This document shows, piece after piece, positions 10,599 to 18,736 of a DNA stretch of 64,000 nucleotides. This DNA comes from an uncultured Candidatus Poseidoniales archaeon (GTDB lineage Archaea > Thermoplasmatota > Poseidoniia > Poseidoniales > Thalassarchaeaceae). How positions within the stretch are numbered: position 1 is the stretch's first letter; every line of letters starts with the position of its first letter. The notes under the pieces were generated by a model. It was not told where the DNA came from and ran no database searches. It saw only the letters and a program-made list of their open reading frames with translations. Position numbers and translations under genes: made by a program. The DNA is taken from assembly GCA_902560445.1 (NCBI GenBank), contig CACELO010000001.1:62001-126000 (forward strand), read 5' to 3'.

Positions 10599-12845
10599 AT
10601 GCGAGTAATTGAACGAGTGGAGGATAACTCGTATGAATATCCACTAATTTCCATGTTGCAGGCTACATCCCGTGAAGGAGACGAATTGCTTCTTCATTCA
10701 GGTGGACCTGTAACTGACCTGTCACAAAGATCCATGCTTCCTGCCTTAGATAGCATTCGCTTCCTTTTCTTTGAACCGTACCGAGAAGATGCCCCCACAG
10801 GTTCTGCGCTTAGGGGCGAAATACACCTAGGAACCCCTCCTCCACTGAACTTAGTTCGTCAGCGACTAATAGAAGGGCGATGGAAGACAGAGGTGGAGTA
10901 TAATCCATCAACATTAGAGCAAGCCTTGTCAATTGTCGCTGAGCATGAAATCGAAGTAGAACTGAATGAACAACACTCGATTATTCCAGGTGGATTCGCT
11001 GGCTTACTTGGATATGATTTAGGTCGTTGGTCAAATTCTATTCGACTGGTGAATACACCTGAACCCGGTACGCTTCTGGGCGTACTGTGGCGGTGTGATG
11101 CATGGTGGATACACGAACGTGCTAACAATCAATTGCGATTAATTGCAACTGAGGGGCATCAATGGTTAGAGCAAGATTTGCCAAAATTTTCCGACTTGCA
11201 AATAACAGCCAAACCAGAATCAATAGTGCCCAACAGCGAGAGTGATTCTGAGCATGCGAGAAAGGTCGAAAAAATCCGTGAATCTATTCGTGGCGGCCAT
11301 CTCTATCAGGTGAATTATGGTCGTAGATGGCAAGGTGAAATGTCCGGTCAACCGTGGGACACATTCCTTCGAATGACTTGTTCTAATCCCGCCCCTTTCT
11401 CCTCATGGCTATACTTAGCTGATCACGGTTGGGCGATAGCATCAGCATCTCCTGAGAGGCTAATGCGCCTTGATTCTGGAGTTGTTTCAACTAGACCGAT
11501 AAAGGGAACGAGGGCGAGAGGAAGGAATGAGAAGGTCGATTCTGCTCTAAGGTTAGAATTAGCATCATCAGAAAAAGAAATGGCCGAGCATTTGATGTTG
11601 GTAGATTTGGAACGGCACGACCTTTCTTCTGTTTGTCAGAGCGGTAGTGTACATTGGTCTGACTGCCGCATTGAAGCGTTGGCTAATGTCCAACATTTGG
11701 TTTCTGGAGTAGAGGGTAAACTTAGCCCTAATACAAGTGCTGGAAAATCTCTGGCTGCTCTATTCCCTGGTGGCTCAATTACCGGTTGTCCAAAGATTGT
11801 AACTATGGCAGCAATCGACGAACTAGAGGGTTCGCCTAGAAGTGCTTGGACCGGTTCAATCGGCCATCTAAACCAAAGCGCTGGACAGGCCGATTGGAAT
11901 ATCCTAATTCGAACTATGGAAGCTCACAGTGGTCCGGAATCATGGTTTGCTACGGTTCAAGCCGGCGGTGGGGTAGTAATCGATTCTAATCCTGCTGCAG
12001 AGGTTGAGGAAGCACGCTGGAAGGCGGCTGCAGTAACAGAAGCAACGTGGGGATTCCGAACAGGATTCAGTAGCGAAGAATTGCCGGAGAGAGAGGTCGG
12101 TATACTTCCTCTTCCCAAAGTCAAAGGAGCCTTGGGTAGAATCGCTCCTGGGCCACCAAAACAAATTATATTGGAAATGGATGCTCATGTTCTCCTAGTG
12201 GATAACCTCGATTCCTTCACAAACAATATTGCTGAATCTCTGTATCGACTTGGAGCAAAGGTGACAATTGTTGAGGGTAGAATAGCAGATAAAATCGATA
12301 CAGCGAACCAAGTTGATTCTTGGCTGAAGACTCATCAACCAACTCATATCATAATCGGACCGGGTCCTTCTCGTCCAGAAGTTTCTGAGATAAGCATGGA
12401 AATAGCCTACAGAGCATTGCAAAACAAACTGCAAATTTCGGGAACTCCCATTCCACTACTCGGCTGGTGCTTGGGCCATCAAGCAATTGGTCTTGCAGCG
12501 GGATGGAATCTTGTAGAATCACCTCTTGGTGCCGTTCATGGAGTTCCATCCACGATAACTCATGATGGATCAGGGCTTTTCCAAAATGCCTCTAAGGACA
12601 TTGTAATGATGCGCTACAATAGTTTGGTTCTAGAGGCTACCAATGAGGAGATTAAAGCAAACTCGTGGGACGAATCAGGTAGTCTAATTATGGGACTAAG
12701 TCACCCCTACCTTCCGATAGATGGGGTTCAATTCCATCCAGAATCCGTAGGAAGTCCAGATGGGCTAGCATTGCTCAAAACATTCCTAACGTCCTCAACC
12801 CAAATTATCAAGTCTGAAGTAAACAAACAGGTTAGACAACCGTAG
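10599..12845 (+). CDS. pabBA: Fused aminodeoxychorismate synthase, PabB (N-terminal) plus PabA glutamine amidotransferase (C-terminal)
   Basis: The 748 residues hold two enzymes. The N-terminal 510 or so form the chorismate-binding domain with STRPIKGTRARG (about residue 297) and PGGSITGCPK (about 390). From about 531 (VLLVDNLDSFTNN) a class I glutamine amidotransferase follows, with nucleophile Cys in GWCLGHQ (about 624) and the His/Glu pair in FHPES (about 711). The lysine in PIKGT is known to mark PabB, where it attacks chorismate C2; anthranilate synthases usually have alanine there. This favours p-aminobenzoate over tryptophan synthesis. Domain order is synthase then amidotransferase, the reverse of the eukaryotic PabA-PabB fusion and like some fused TrpE-TrpG proteins. 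The gene is translationally close-coupled to the upstream lyase. Confidence 0.9.
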   Translation: MRVIERVEDNSYEYPLISMLQATSREGDELLLHSGGPVTDLSQRSMLPALDSIRFLFFEPYREDAPTGSALRGEIHLGTPPPLNLVRQRLIEGRWKTEVEYNPSTLEQALSIVAEHEIEVELNEQHSIIPGGFAGLLGYDLGRWSNSIRLVNTPEPGTLLGVLWRCDAWWIHERANNQLRLIATEGHQWLEQDLPKFSDLQITAKPESIVPNSESDSEHARKVEKIRESIRGGHLYQVNYGRRWQGEMSGQPWDTFLRMTCSNPAPFSSWLYLADHGWAIASASPERLMRLDSGVVSTRPIKGTRARGRNEKVDSALRLELASSEKEMAEHLMLVDLERHDLSSVCQSGSVHWSDCRIEALANVQHLVSGVEGKLSPNTSAGKSLAALFPGGSITGCPKIVTMAAIDELEGSPRSAWTGSIGHLNQSAGQADWNILIRTMEAHSGPESWFATVQAGGGVVIDSNPAAEVEEARWKAAAVTEATWGFRTGFSSEELPEREVGILPLPKVKGALGRIAPGPPKQIILEMDAHVLLVDNLDSFTNNIAESLYRLGAKVTIVEGRIADKIDTANQVDSWLKTHQPTHIIIGPGPSRPEVSEISMEIAYRALQNKLQISGTPIPLLGWCLGHQAIGLAAGWNLVESPLGAVHGVPSTITHDGSGLFQNASKDIVMMRYNSLVLEATNEEIKANSWDESGSLIMGLSHPYLPIDGVQFHPESVGSPDGLALLKTFLTSSTQIIKSEVNKQVRQP

Positions 12846-12883
12846 CGTTGAAGGAGCGATGTTCGTTGGCATGGTTGACGTCT

Positions 12884-13246
12884 ATGCCAGTCTGCCGTAT
12901 GTGTGGCCAATACTATCCGAACTCGCAGTTTGTTAGTGGTAATGGCCCCCGCTACCAGGTTTGTGTTCGTTGCGCAAGGGAGAGTGATATGTTGGCCGAG
13001 GGCGAGGAGACAGCGCTGTATTCAGACGAACTAGTCAGATCTCGTTCGGCACTTTATGCCCGACGATTCAGGCCTTGGGCTTTTCTTCTGGCAGGGTGGA
13101 TACTATTCTTTTCATTTGGTTCTGGAATCGAACTATGGTCGAATATACTTCTAGGTACACTAATACTGGGGACATTAGTAACTCCTGTGCTTCACTTCAT
13201 GGGCTCAACAAAATTCCGAGCAGAACTTGCAGCATTGACTCCCTGA
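12884..13246 (+). CDS. Small membrane protein with N-terminal zinc ribbon
   Basis: The 120-residue product starts MPVCRMCGQ and has two CxxC pairs (CRMC and CVRC) within the first 30 residues, a likely zinc ribbon. A basic patch (ARRFRPW) and two membrane helices fill the rest. The reading frame also opens at a TTG at 12848, three bases after the PabBA stop; the ATG at 12884 is preferred because it places the first cysteine near the N-terminus, but the TTG cannot be ruled out. The family is not recognised. Close spacing suggests cotranscription with the pab genes, with no evident functional link. Confidence 0.72.
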   Translation: MPVCRMCGQYYPNSQFVSGNGPRYQVCVRCARESDMLAEGEETALYSDELVRSRSALYARRFRPWAFLLAGWILFFSFGSGIELWSNILLGTLILGTLVTPVLHFMGSTKFRAELAALTP

Positions 13247-13321
13247 GGGGAAATCAGCCAATTATAACCTCAATCAGACTCGGGAACTCTTGAAATAGCC
13301 ATCCGGTGGTTGACAAATTAG

Positions 13322-13340
13322 AGGGAACGGTGGGTTCCCT
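13322..13340. promoter_or_regulatory. Stem-loop copy 1 (7 bp, GGTGG loop)
   Basis: AGGGAAC (13322-13328), loop GGTGG and GTTCCCT (13334-13340) form a perfect hairpin. Its partner at 13541-13559 differs by one base pair that changed on both sides and by one loop base. It could end the transcript of the zinc-ribbon gene, act as an RNA element or be a protein-binding palindrome. Confidence 0.6.
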
Positions 13341-13540
13341 ATGAAAGCCCGTGAGATTGGATGCGTAAAAGAGGAGGAGCAAACGAAGTAATACAGGATT
13401 TCCACAAAAGCCGCAAATGCAGCGCAGTGCTACGTTTAGAGTGGTTGTGGAAGGAATACCTAGTGGGCTCCCAAATAGCATCTGTCACTCCCGGAAGAAT
13501 TAGCATCGCGCAAGGACCAGCGCGAGCATTCAACGGAAAG

Positions 13541-13559
13541 AGAGAACGGCGGGTTCTCT
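13541..13559. promoter_or_regulatory. Stem-loop copy 2 (7 bp, GGCGG loop) upstream of the Gly-Gln protein
   Basis: AGAGAAC (13541-13547), loop GGCGG and GTTCTCT (13553-13559) form a perfect hairpin ending 28 bases before the start codon at 13588. Compared with copy 1, one stem G-C pair is A-T: a compensated change. Confidence 0.6.
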
Positions 13560-13587
13560 GAACTGATATTTTGGAAGTGAAAAGAAA

Positions 13588-15183
13588 ATGCAGAAAACAA
13601 AGAATACGAGCATGATGATTGCGCTGCTTCTTGTTTTGATGGCCGGTTCCGTTGGTGTTTCCGCCGATGGTTCTGACCCACTCGACCCCTCTGACGGAGG
13701 AGCCGACTGGGACGGAGACGGTCTGACAAACGCAGAGGAGACAGCCCAAGGAACCGACCCCACCAACCCCGACACCGATAACGATGGTCTACCGGACGGT
13801 TGGGAAGTTGCGTACGGACTAAATCCAAACTCGGCTAGTGACGCTAACGCGGACCCAGACGGTGACGGATTGACGAACTCTCAGGAGTACGCGTCTGGTA
13901 CCAACCCCAACTCGGCAGATACCGATGGTGATGGGCAAGATGACGCCAACGATCCGTTCCCGAACGACCCTGCTAATGGGTCGATGTCGGATTCGGATGG
14001 TGACGGTATACCAGATGCGTATGATCCGGATTACGGTGATAACGGAGAGGGTACTGGAGACGGCGGAACTGACGGCGGTGGAGAAGGTCAAGACGGAGAG
14101 GGCCAAGGTCAAGGCCAAGGACAAGGTCAGGGCCAAGGTCAAGGCCAGGGTCAAGGCCAAGGTCAAGGCCAAGGTCAAGGCCAAGGTCAAGGCCAAGGTC
14201 AAGGCCAGGGTCAAGGCCAAGGTCAGAATGGTCAAGGTCAAGGTCAAAGCGGCCAAGGCCAAGGCCAAGGCGGCCAACAGGGCCAAGGTCAGAACCAAGG
14301 TTCCCAATCCGGTCAAGACGGTCAACAGGGCAGCGGTCAGCAAGGTGGAGAACAATCCAACCAGCAAGATAACGGCCAAGGCCAGCAGCAAGGTGGAGAA
14401 CAGAGTGGACAACAGGGAGACCAAGAGTCCCAGGACCAGAATGGTAACAACCAGAATGGTCAGAACCAGCAGCAGCAAGGCCAGACCCAAGACAACAGTC
14501 AGGGTCAGCAGGGCCAGCAGTCCGACCAGCAGCAAAGTCAGCAGCTCGACAACCAAGACCAGAACGGCGAGAACGACAACGATGGCGATGGTATTCCAGA
14601 CGATTTGGATTTTGATGACGACAATGACGGAATCCCCGATAATGTGGATGAATTCCCAGAGGATCACGACAATGATGGCATCAATGACGCTGAGGATGAT
14701 GACGACGACGGCGACGGTATAGACGACCGCGAGGAAGTAAATGACGGCGACCCTAACTCGGATATCTACGATCACGACAATGATGGAGTACGCGACAACA
14801 TCGATTTCGATATCGATAACGACGGCATCGACAACTGGAATGACGTTGGACCAAACGGAGAAGATTACCGTAGGGACCACGACAACGACGGACTAGATGA
14901 CGGAGTTGACCCGGACGACGATAACGACGACATTCTTGATGTCGACGAAATCGATGGCCCAATCGGTCTCTGGAGATACGACCACGATAACGATGGTCTA
15001 ACCGACAGAGTAGATACAGATGACGACAACGACGGACTTTCCGACTGGTTCGAGCAGAATGATGGCAACCCATTGACTGGTCAATTTGACCATGACAATG
15101 ATGGTATTGAAGACCATCTAGATGACGACGATGACGCCGATGGAATCCTCGACGAGGATGAAAGCGACGGCAGCTTACTGTGA
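13588..15183 (+). CDS. Secreted calcium-binding-repeat protein with a Gly-Gln low-complexity tract
   Basis: The 531-residue protein has a signal peptide (residues 1 to about 26, cleavage near GVSA). Residues about 30-165 carry thrombospondin-type-3-like calcium repeats (DWDGDGLTNAEE, DTDNDGLPDGWE, DPDGDGLTNSQE). A tract of almost pure Gly-Gln from about 172 grades into Gln/Gly/Asn/Ser-rich sequence to about 330. A second block of DHDNDGIDD-type repeats then runs to the C-terminus. No membrane anchor or sorting tail is seen, so it may be released or held by calcium-bridged contacts. Known thrombospondin-type-3 repeats bind calcium through Asp side chains. A flexible surface or matrix role is an inference. 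The gene stands alone between the hairpin-bearing spacer and a strong terminator. Confidence 0.88.
   Translation: MQKTKNTSMMIALLLVLMAGSVGVSADGSDPLDPSDGGADWDGDGLTNAEETAQGTDPTNPDTDNDGLPDGWEVAYGLNPNSASDANADPDGDGLTNSQEYASGTNPNSADTDGDGQDDANDPFPNDPANGSMSDSDGDGIPDAYDPDYGDNGEGTGDGGTDGGGEGQDGEGQGQGQGQGQGQGQGQGQGQGQGQGQGQGQGQGQGQGQGQGQNGQGQGQSGQGQGQGGQQGQGQNQGSQSGQDGQQGSGQQGGEQSNQQDNGQGQQQGGEQSGQQGDQESQDQNGNNQNGQNQQQQGQTQDNSQGQQGQQSDQQQSQQLDNQDQNGENDNDGDGIPDDLDFDDDNDGIPDNVDEFPEDHDNDGINDAEDDDDDGDGIDDREEVNDGDPNSDIYDHDNDGVRDNIDFDIDNDGIDNWNDVGPNGEDYRRDHDNDGLDDGVDPDDDNDDILDVDEIDGPIGLWRYDHDNDGLTDRVDTDDDNDGLSDWFEQNDGNPLTGQFDHDNDGIEDHLDDDDDADGILDEDESDGSLL
14101..14225 (+). repeat. Tandem 12-base repeat coding for Gly-Gln-Gly-Gln
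   Basis: About ten head-to-tail copies of a GGTCAAGGCCAA unit (also readable as a 6-base Gly-Gln unit) lie inside the calcium-repeat protein gene. Copies differ mainly at third codon positions (CAA/CAG, GGT/GGC/GGA), so the protein repeat is kept while the DNA drifts. Such a tract is prone to length change by slippage. Confidence 0.9.
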
Positions 15184-15240
15184 TACAGTAACGTTGGTTG
15201 ATTACTGCTCAGGCCCGCGGTCCTTTGATTCGCGGTGACA

Positions 15241-15288
15241 GGTTCCTCGGGGGCGCTTCAGTCCCCGAGCGAACCGCCCCTTTTTCTT
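15241..15288. terminator. Strong hairpin with T-run between convergent genes
   Basis: GGTTC plus CTCGGGG (15241-15252) pair with CCCCGAG (15263-15269) and, after a single C bulge, GAACC (15271-15275). The hairpin is followed by GCCCC and a T-rich tract (15281-15288). It lies between the calcium-repeat gene (plus) and FEN-1 (minus). A smaller hairpin (CCGCG at 15215, CGCGG at 15231) precedes it. The T-run favours termination of the plus-strand gene. Confidence 0.7.
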
Positions 15289-15292
15289 ATCC

Positions 15293-16306
15293 TCAGAAAT
15301 CGAAGAGGGTCGGCTGACTATCGGATTTGAGATGATTAGCAGAAGCCAGCCTATCCAAAGCTCTCTGTAGCCTTCCATCAGAGAATCCACACTCTCCTTG
15401 AAGGAAGTCCCGCAAATCCTTCTCAACCGCTCGTGTAGCGTTTGGAATCGGATCCGGATGCACGGGGTGGTCTAGGAAAAGACCACGAATGGTCTCAATA
15501 TCTTCTGGCATCTCAAATTCCTTGACCTCAGAAACTGCTTCCATCGTACCATGCTCTTTGATTAGTTTCAAACCGGTTTTTGGCCCGATTCCCTTAATTC
15601 CAGGATGAAAATCTGTTCCAATCATTATTGCAAGGTCGACCAATTGTTCTCTAGTAATATCGTGAGTGTCTAGTAACTCTTGCAAGACTACCCTCTCAGC
15701 GGTCAACAATCGACCGAATTTCTTGCGTCCGTGGCTAGTAAGATTTCGAATCATAACCGGTGAACCATATAGTAGAGTGTCCCAATCTTGGCTCGCCACC
15801 GCGGCTACCTCTCCGTTTGCACAACGAACAGCACCAGCACCTTCCGCTTCCATCGGTGCTTCTATCCAAACTAGACCAAGACAATCGAACAGCCGCTTAG
15901 TTTCAGCAACCATGTCTCGTGTGTATTCTGCAGTTTGTGGTCCGAGTTTCTTTGCAAGAGCCATATCTCCAGTCTCAACTGCTGCTTCCCACTTCTCTAC
16001 TGCCTCAACTTTGCGTTCCTTTCTTCCAGCTAGGGTTTCCATCTTCAGGTCATGCGGGCGGCCATCGAAGATGAATACAGGTTCGATACCATTCTCAAGC
16101 ATCCAAGTTGCTCGGTCAAGAAATCCCATCAAATGAGCAACAGGTCTTCCATCGAAAGATAGTGGCTTTCCATCCTGACCCACTAGACTGGTGATGAATT
16201 GGTAGGCATTAAGGAAGACATCGACGGCTATACGTTGACCTGACATCTCGTTCAGTTCGAGTGGATGTGCGGTGGCTAAGTCTCTCAAATTACAGCCCAG
16301 ATTCAC
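15293..16306 (-). CDS. fen: Flap endonuclease 1
   Basis: The 337-residue protein matches archaeal FEN-1 end to end. Seen are the N-domain (IAVDVFLNAYQF, then FIFDGRP), the I-domain acidic cluster (IEAPMEAEGA, ASQDWDTLL), a helix-hairpin-helix region (IGTDFHPGIKGIGPKTGLKLI), and a C-terminal tail ending QPTLFDF. That tail is a near-standard PCNA-interaction motif. The enzyme removes 5' flaps in Okazaki-fragment maturation and repair. Translation probably starts at the GTG at 16306, since the residues before the internal Met (about 21) align with the usual FEN-1 N-terminus. In most relatives the third catalytic motif is EGEAQ; here it reads EAEGA, keeping both acidic residues. Confidence 0.95.
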   Translation of the reverse strand: MNLGCNLRDLATAHPLELNEMSGQRIAVDVFLNAYQFITSLVGQDGKPLSFDGRPVAHLMGFLDRATWMLENGIEPVFIFDGRPHDLKMETLAGRKERKVEAVEKWEAAVETGDMALAKKLGPQTAEYTRDMVAETKRLFDCLGLVWIEAPMEAEGAGAVRCANGEVAAVASQDWDTLLYGSPVMIRNLTSHGRKKFGRLLTAERVVLQELLDTHDITREQLVDLAIMIGTDFHPGIKGIGPKTGLKLIKEHGTMEAVSEVKEFEMPEDIETIRGLFLDHPVHPDPIPNATRAVEKDLRDFLQGECGFSDGRLQRALDRLASANHLKSDSQPTLFDF

Positions 16307-16389
16307 TCCCCCCTGCCGATGCTTAGCCTATCCTATCCGTCGAGGCATTTAGGGTTGAAGTCGGGGGCGGGGAGGTAGGAGGAAGCAAG

Positions 16390-17544
16390 TTGAGTGGGCT
16401 GATGCTGATTGGAAGCGGCTGGCATCCAGCATTATTCCGTTCAGAGGCTGAAGCATTGGTTGGCCCTGTAGGTTTCATTCATCCGAGAGTTGTAGTAACT
16501 ACTTCGACAGATGAGATATCGCTCAATCGACTCAGCAGGTCGGCATTAGTCGACGAAGTACTCTGCAATGCTGAGTATAGTGAAGTTGTAGAACCAGAGA
16601 ATATTATACAACAAATCGTAGATTGGGCGAAAGAGAATCTTCCAGAAGGTAGTTTTGCTGTCCGAGTCAATGTAATCGGTTCATCTTTAGTAGGTTTTTC
16701 CCGTTCAGAGATTGCACAGAATGTAGGAGCGGGTGTCTTTGGAGAATCACGTCCGGTAGATTTGGAGAATCCCGAAAATGAAATCGTGGTTTTCCTAGCA
16801 GGCCCAGAAGATCCACCAAATCATCCCGATCCACTATACATCTCTCCGCCGATGATTATCTGGGGATTGAAACAGGAAAATTGGCAGCGGTCAGGTTGGG
16901 GAGGCCGTTCACCTACCGATCGCCCATTTTTTCAACCGGTCTCCTTAGAACCTAGATTAGCTAGACTGATGATATCACTTGGCCATCGCTCGGATTCAGA
17001 ACCTACGACGGTAATAGATCCATTCTGTGGAACGGGTGGAATCGCGATAGAAGCGATGTTAGCCGGACTGAACGTACTTGCAAGTGACCTTGACCCAAAA
17101 ATGGTGAAAGGTACAGAAGAGAACTTGCAATGGGCATCTGATGATCTCTGTAGTGGCTATTCGGCAACATGGGACGTGCAAGAATCTGGTGTGGGTTTAA
17201 CTCCAGACGTATGGGGCAAAATAAGTGGAGGGATTTTTGCTTTTGACCCTCCGTACGGACGGAATGCTTGGAAATCGGATGATGGATACCAACTATTTCT
17301 CAAGGCCTGTTCAGCTGCTAGAACTATTGACTATTCAGGCTCTCTATGTACTCTTCTTCCTACAGACCCTGCTATTTTGAAAGATAATTCAGATCAACCC
17401 ATTGACTATTTGGTGATGGGTAAACCTTGGTCAAAGGTAGCCGACGAAATGCTTGACCGTGGCTGGAAAGTTGTATTGATGGCACCGGTCAAAGTTCACC
17501 GGTCTCTGGCTAGATTATTGGTTGTCGCTCACCCGTCGCATTGA
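16390..17544 (+). CDS. tRNA (guanine-N2-)-methyltransferase, Trm-G10/Trm11 type
   Basis: In 384 residues, an N-terminal half lacking strong motifs (probably a THUMP-like RNA-binding part) is followed by an S-adenosylmethionine-dependent domain. The domain has DPFCGTGG at about residue 211 and the catalytic DPPYGR at about 286, both typical of N2-guanine methyltransferases acting on tRNA position 10. The start is a TTG at 16390 after a purine-rich GGAGGTAGGAGGA stretch; an ATG four codons later (16402) is equally possible. The gene is followed after 29 bases by tRNA-Arg. It diverges from FEN-1. Confidence 0.85.
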   Translation: MSGLMLIGSGWHPALFRSEAEALVGPVGFIHPRVVVTTSTDEISLNRLSRSALVDEVLCNAEYSEVVEPENIIQQIVDWAKENLPEGSFAVRVNVIGSSLVGFSRSEIAQNVGAGVFGESRPVDLENPENEIVVFLAGPEDPPNHPDPLYISPPMIIWGLKQENWQRSGWGGRSPTDRPFFQPVSLEPRLARLMISLGHRSDSEPTTVIDPFCGTGGIAIEAMLAGLNVLASDLDPKMVKGTEENLQWASDDLCSGYSATWDVQESGVGLTPDVWGKISGGIFAFDPPYGRNAWKSDDGYQLFLKACSAARTIDYSGSLCTLLPTDPAILKDNSDQPIDYLVMGKPWSKVADEMLDRGWKVVLMAPVKVHRSLARLLVVAHPSH

Positions 17545-17573
17545 AGACGGGTAGTGTATCGTCGAGAGAATAA

Positions 17574-17650
17574 GGGCGATTGGTGTAGTCTGGATATCAT
17601 CTGGCGCTTCGGACGCTAGGACATGGGTTCGAATCCTGTATCGCCCACCA
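17574..17650 (+). tRNA. tRNA-Arg (anticodon TCG), CCA encoded
   Basis: Acceptor GGGCGAT (17574-17580) pairs with ATCGCCC, followed by discriminator A and an encoded CCA. The anticodon stem TGGCG/CGCTA encloses the loop CTTCGGA, giving anticodon TCG with T33 before it. The T loop is TTCGAAT. A in the D loop after GG fits the arginine identity position A20. No intron is present. The last CCA base directly abuts the stop codon of the convergent TSUP gene. Confidence 0.93.
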
Positions 17651-18421
17651 CTAATTTAGATAACTGACAATCTGAACTGTAATCATAATTGCAGCTACTA
17701 TGAGAAACATTGGTCGAAGTAGTTCGTAACCATACTTCAGAACATAACCAGGTGCTAGATAACCTCCAATCATGTTAGCCAATGCAAAAGGAATCGCTAC
17801 TTTGTAATTCACGGATGCTGCTATTGCGAACATTGCGTATGAGCCAATGTTTCCTCCAAAATTCAGAATTCTAGCAGTCGCAGCAGCCCTGTCCATACCA
17901 AATCCAGCACCTTTGATGTATCCTGCCATTAGCATACTTCCTGTACCTGGTCCAAGGAAGCCTTCGTACCAACCAAATCCAACTCCCATACCAACTGTTA
18001 GAGGAACCACCTTATCCTCGTTGATGTCTTCTTCCTTGCCAAATTGAGGATTTAATAAGACATAGAAGAATAATAAAATCAGTACAATGATGACAATCGG
18101 CAATAACATATCTGATTCGACCAGCAAAACAGTATAGGTGCCAATTATTGAGAATATAATCATCACAATCCAACCAATAAACGCTGCCTTTCTTGGTACA
18201 ATATCACTTTCGAGATATTTTGCACTTGCAATCGCTGCAGCTGCTGCCGAGGCGAACTTATTCGTTCCAAGAGCAATGTGAGGAGGTAAACCAGCAGCTA
18301 ACATTGCTGGTAGTCTCAGAAGCCCACCGCCTCCTACAGCGCTATCTACGAATCCAGCGAATACCCCAACCATCATCAGTAGAAGGAATACCTCGTTATC
18401 CACGATGCTATCGAAGGCCAA
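17651..18421 (-). CDS. TSUP/TauE-SafE family membrane transporter
   Basis: The 256-residue integral membrane protein has about eight hydrophobic segments. It shows the two-half signature of the family: GFVDSAVGGGGLLRLPAML in the first half and GWYEGFLGPGTGSMLMAGYI in the second. Relatives export or import sulfite, sulfonates, sulfoacetate or organic anions; the substrate here cannot be told. The stop codon touches the 3' end of tRNA-Arg, so the two genes converge with no spacer. A small membrane protein gene lies 18 bases upstream on the same strand. Confidence 0.9.
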   Translation of the reverse strand: MAFDSIVDNEVFLLLMMVGVFAGFVDSAVGGGGLLRLPAMLAAGLPPHIALGTNKFASAAAAAIASAKYLESDIVPRKAAFIGWIVMIIFSIIGTYTVLLVESDMLLPIVIIVLILLFFYVLLNPQFGKEEDINEDKVVPLTVGMGVGFGWYEGFLGPGTGSMLMAGYIKGAGFGMDRAAATARILNFGGNIGSYAMFAIAASVNYKVAIPFALANMIGGYLAPGYVLKYGYELLRPMFLIVAAIMITVQIVSYLN

Positions 18422-18439
18422 CGGACTATGAGATTTACA

Positions 18440-18736
18440 CTACTCAAGACTTGACTCTTTTGTAGTTCGCCGATTCTTTATCCAGCGGAATAATACTCTT
18501 GAGAATACCATCGAGAACATAAGGAAAACCAGTGAGTACCACCAAGGATTATTCTCGCTGGTAGCAATGAAATATGTCACAATCAGTATGCCCATCCCGT
18601 AGAAGGCTCGAAAGATAGAGTAAGCAATGAATGACTTTACCAGTGGATTTGCGAGAAAGCGTTGCAGCCAAGTGTGTTCAGACAATTGGCTAATCCTCTC
18701 GCCTCCAATGACTAATCTTGTCCCCACCGACCTCAA
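18440..18736 (-). CDS. Small two-helix membrane protein of unknown function
   Basis: The product is at most 98 residues with two hydrophobic segments (around IAYSIFRAFYGMGILIVTYFI and WWYSLVFLMFSMVFSRVLF) and a basic C-terminus. From the ATG at 18736 it overlaps the end of ribD by 47 bases. A TTG at 18685, just past the ribD stop and preceded by a GGAGG-like sequence inside the end of ribD, would give 81 residues and remove the overlap, and may be the real start. The family is not recognised. It appears coupled to ribD and the TSUP gene. Confidence 0.6.
   Translation of the reverse strand: MRSVGTRLVIGGERISQLSEHTWLQRFLANPLVKSFIAYSIFRAFYGMGILIVTYFIATSENNPWWYSLVFLMFSMVFSRVLFRWIKNRRTTKESSLE

Larger units (their letters stand above)
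13247..13587. other. 341-base gene-free region with two related hairpins
   Basis: This is the longest stretch without a gene. It holds two near-identical stem-loops (listed separately) about 220 bases apart. A 66-codon open frame (13361-13561) has no family resemblance and probably is not a gene. A 16-codon frame starting with the ATG at 13341, immediately after the first hairpin, was also seen and cannot be judged. The rest shows no tRNA and no clear TATA box. Confidence 0.6.

Noticed and set aside
10599..12845. Anthranilate synthase (TrpE-TrpG fusion)
   Set aside because: The PIKGT lysine and the adjacent class IV lyase favour aminodeoxychorismate synthase, although domain order alone would fit TrpE-TrpG.
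14101..14225. CRISPR array
   Set aside because: The units are contiguous 12-base repeats with no spacers and lie in frame within a secreted protein gene.
13819..14880. Open frames opposite and alongside the Gly-Gln tract (353 codons minus, 265 codons plus)
   Set aside because: They are by-products of the tandem repeat and Asp-rich codons in the real frame. The minus product is a monotonous Leu/Val/Thr/Ala chain and the plus one a Lys/Ala/Val chain without start signals or family features.
17574..17650. Reading the tRNA as Glu (TTC) because of a similar D arm
   Set aside because: Fitting the five-pair anticodon stem TGGCG/CGCTA leaves the seven-base loop CTTCGGA, which puts TCG at positions 34-36 after T33.
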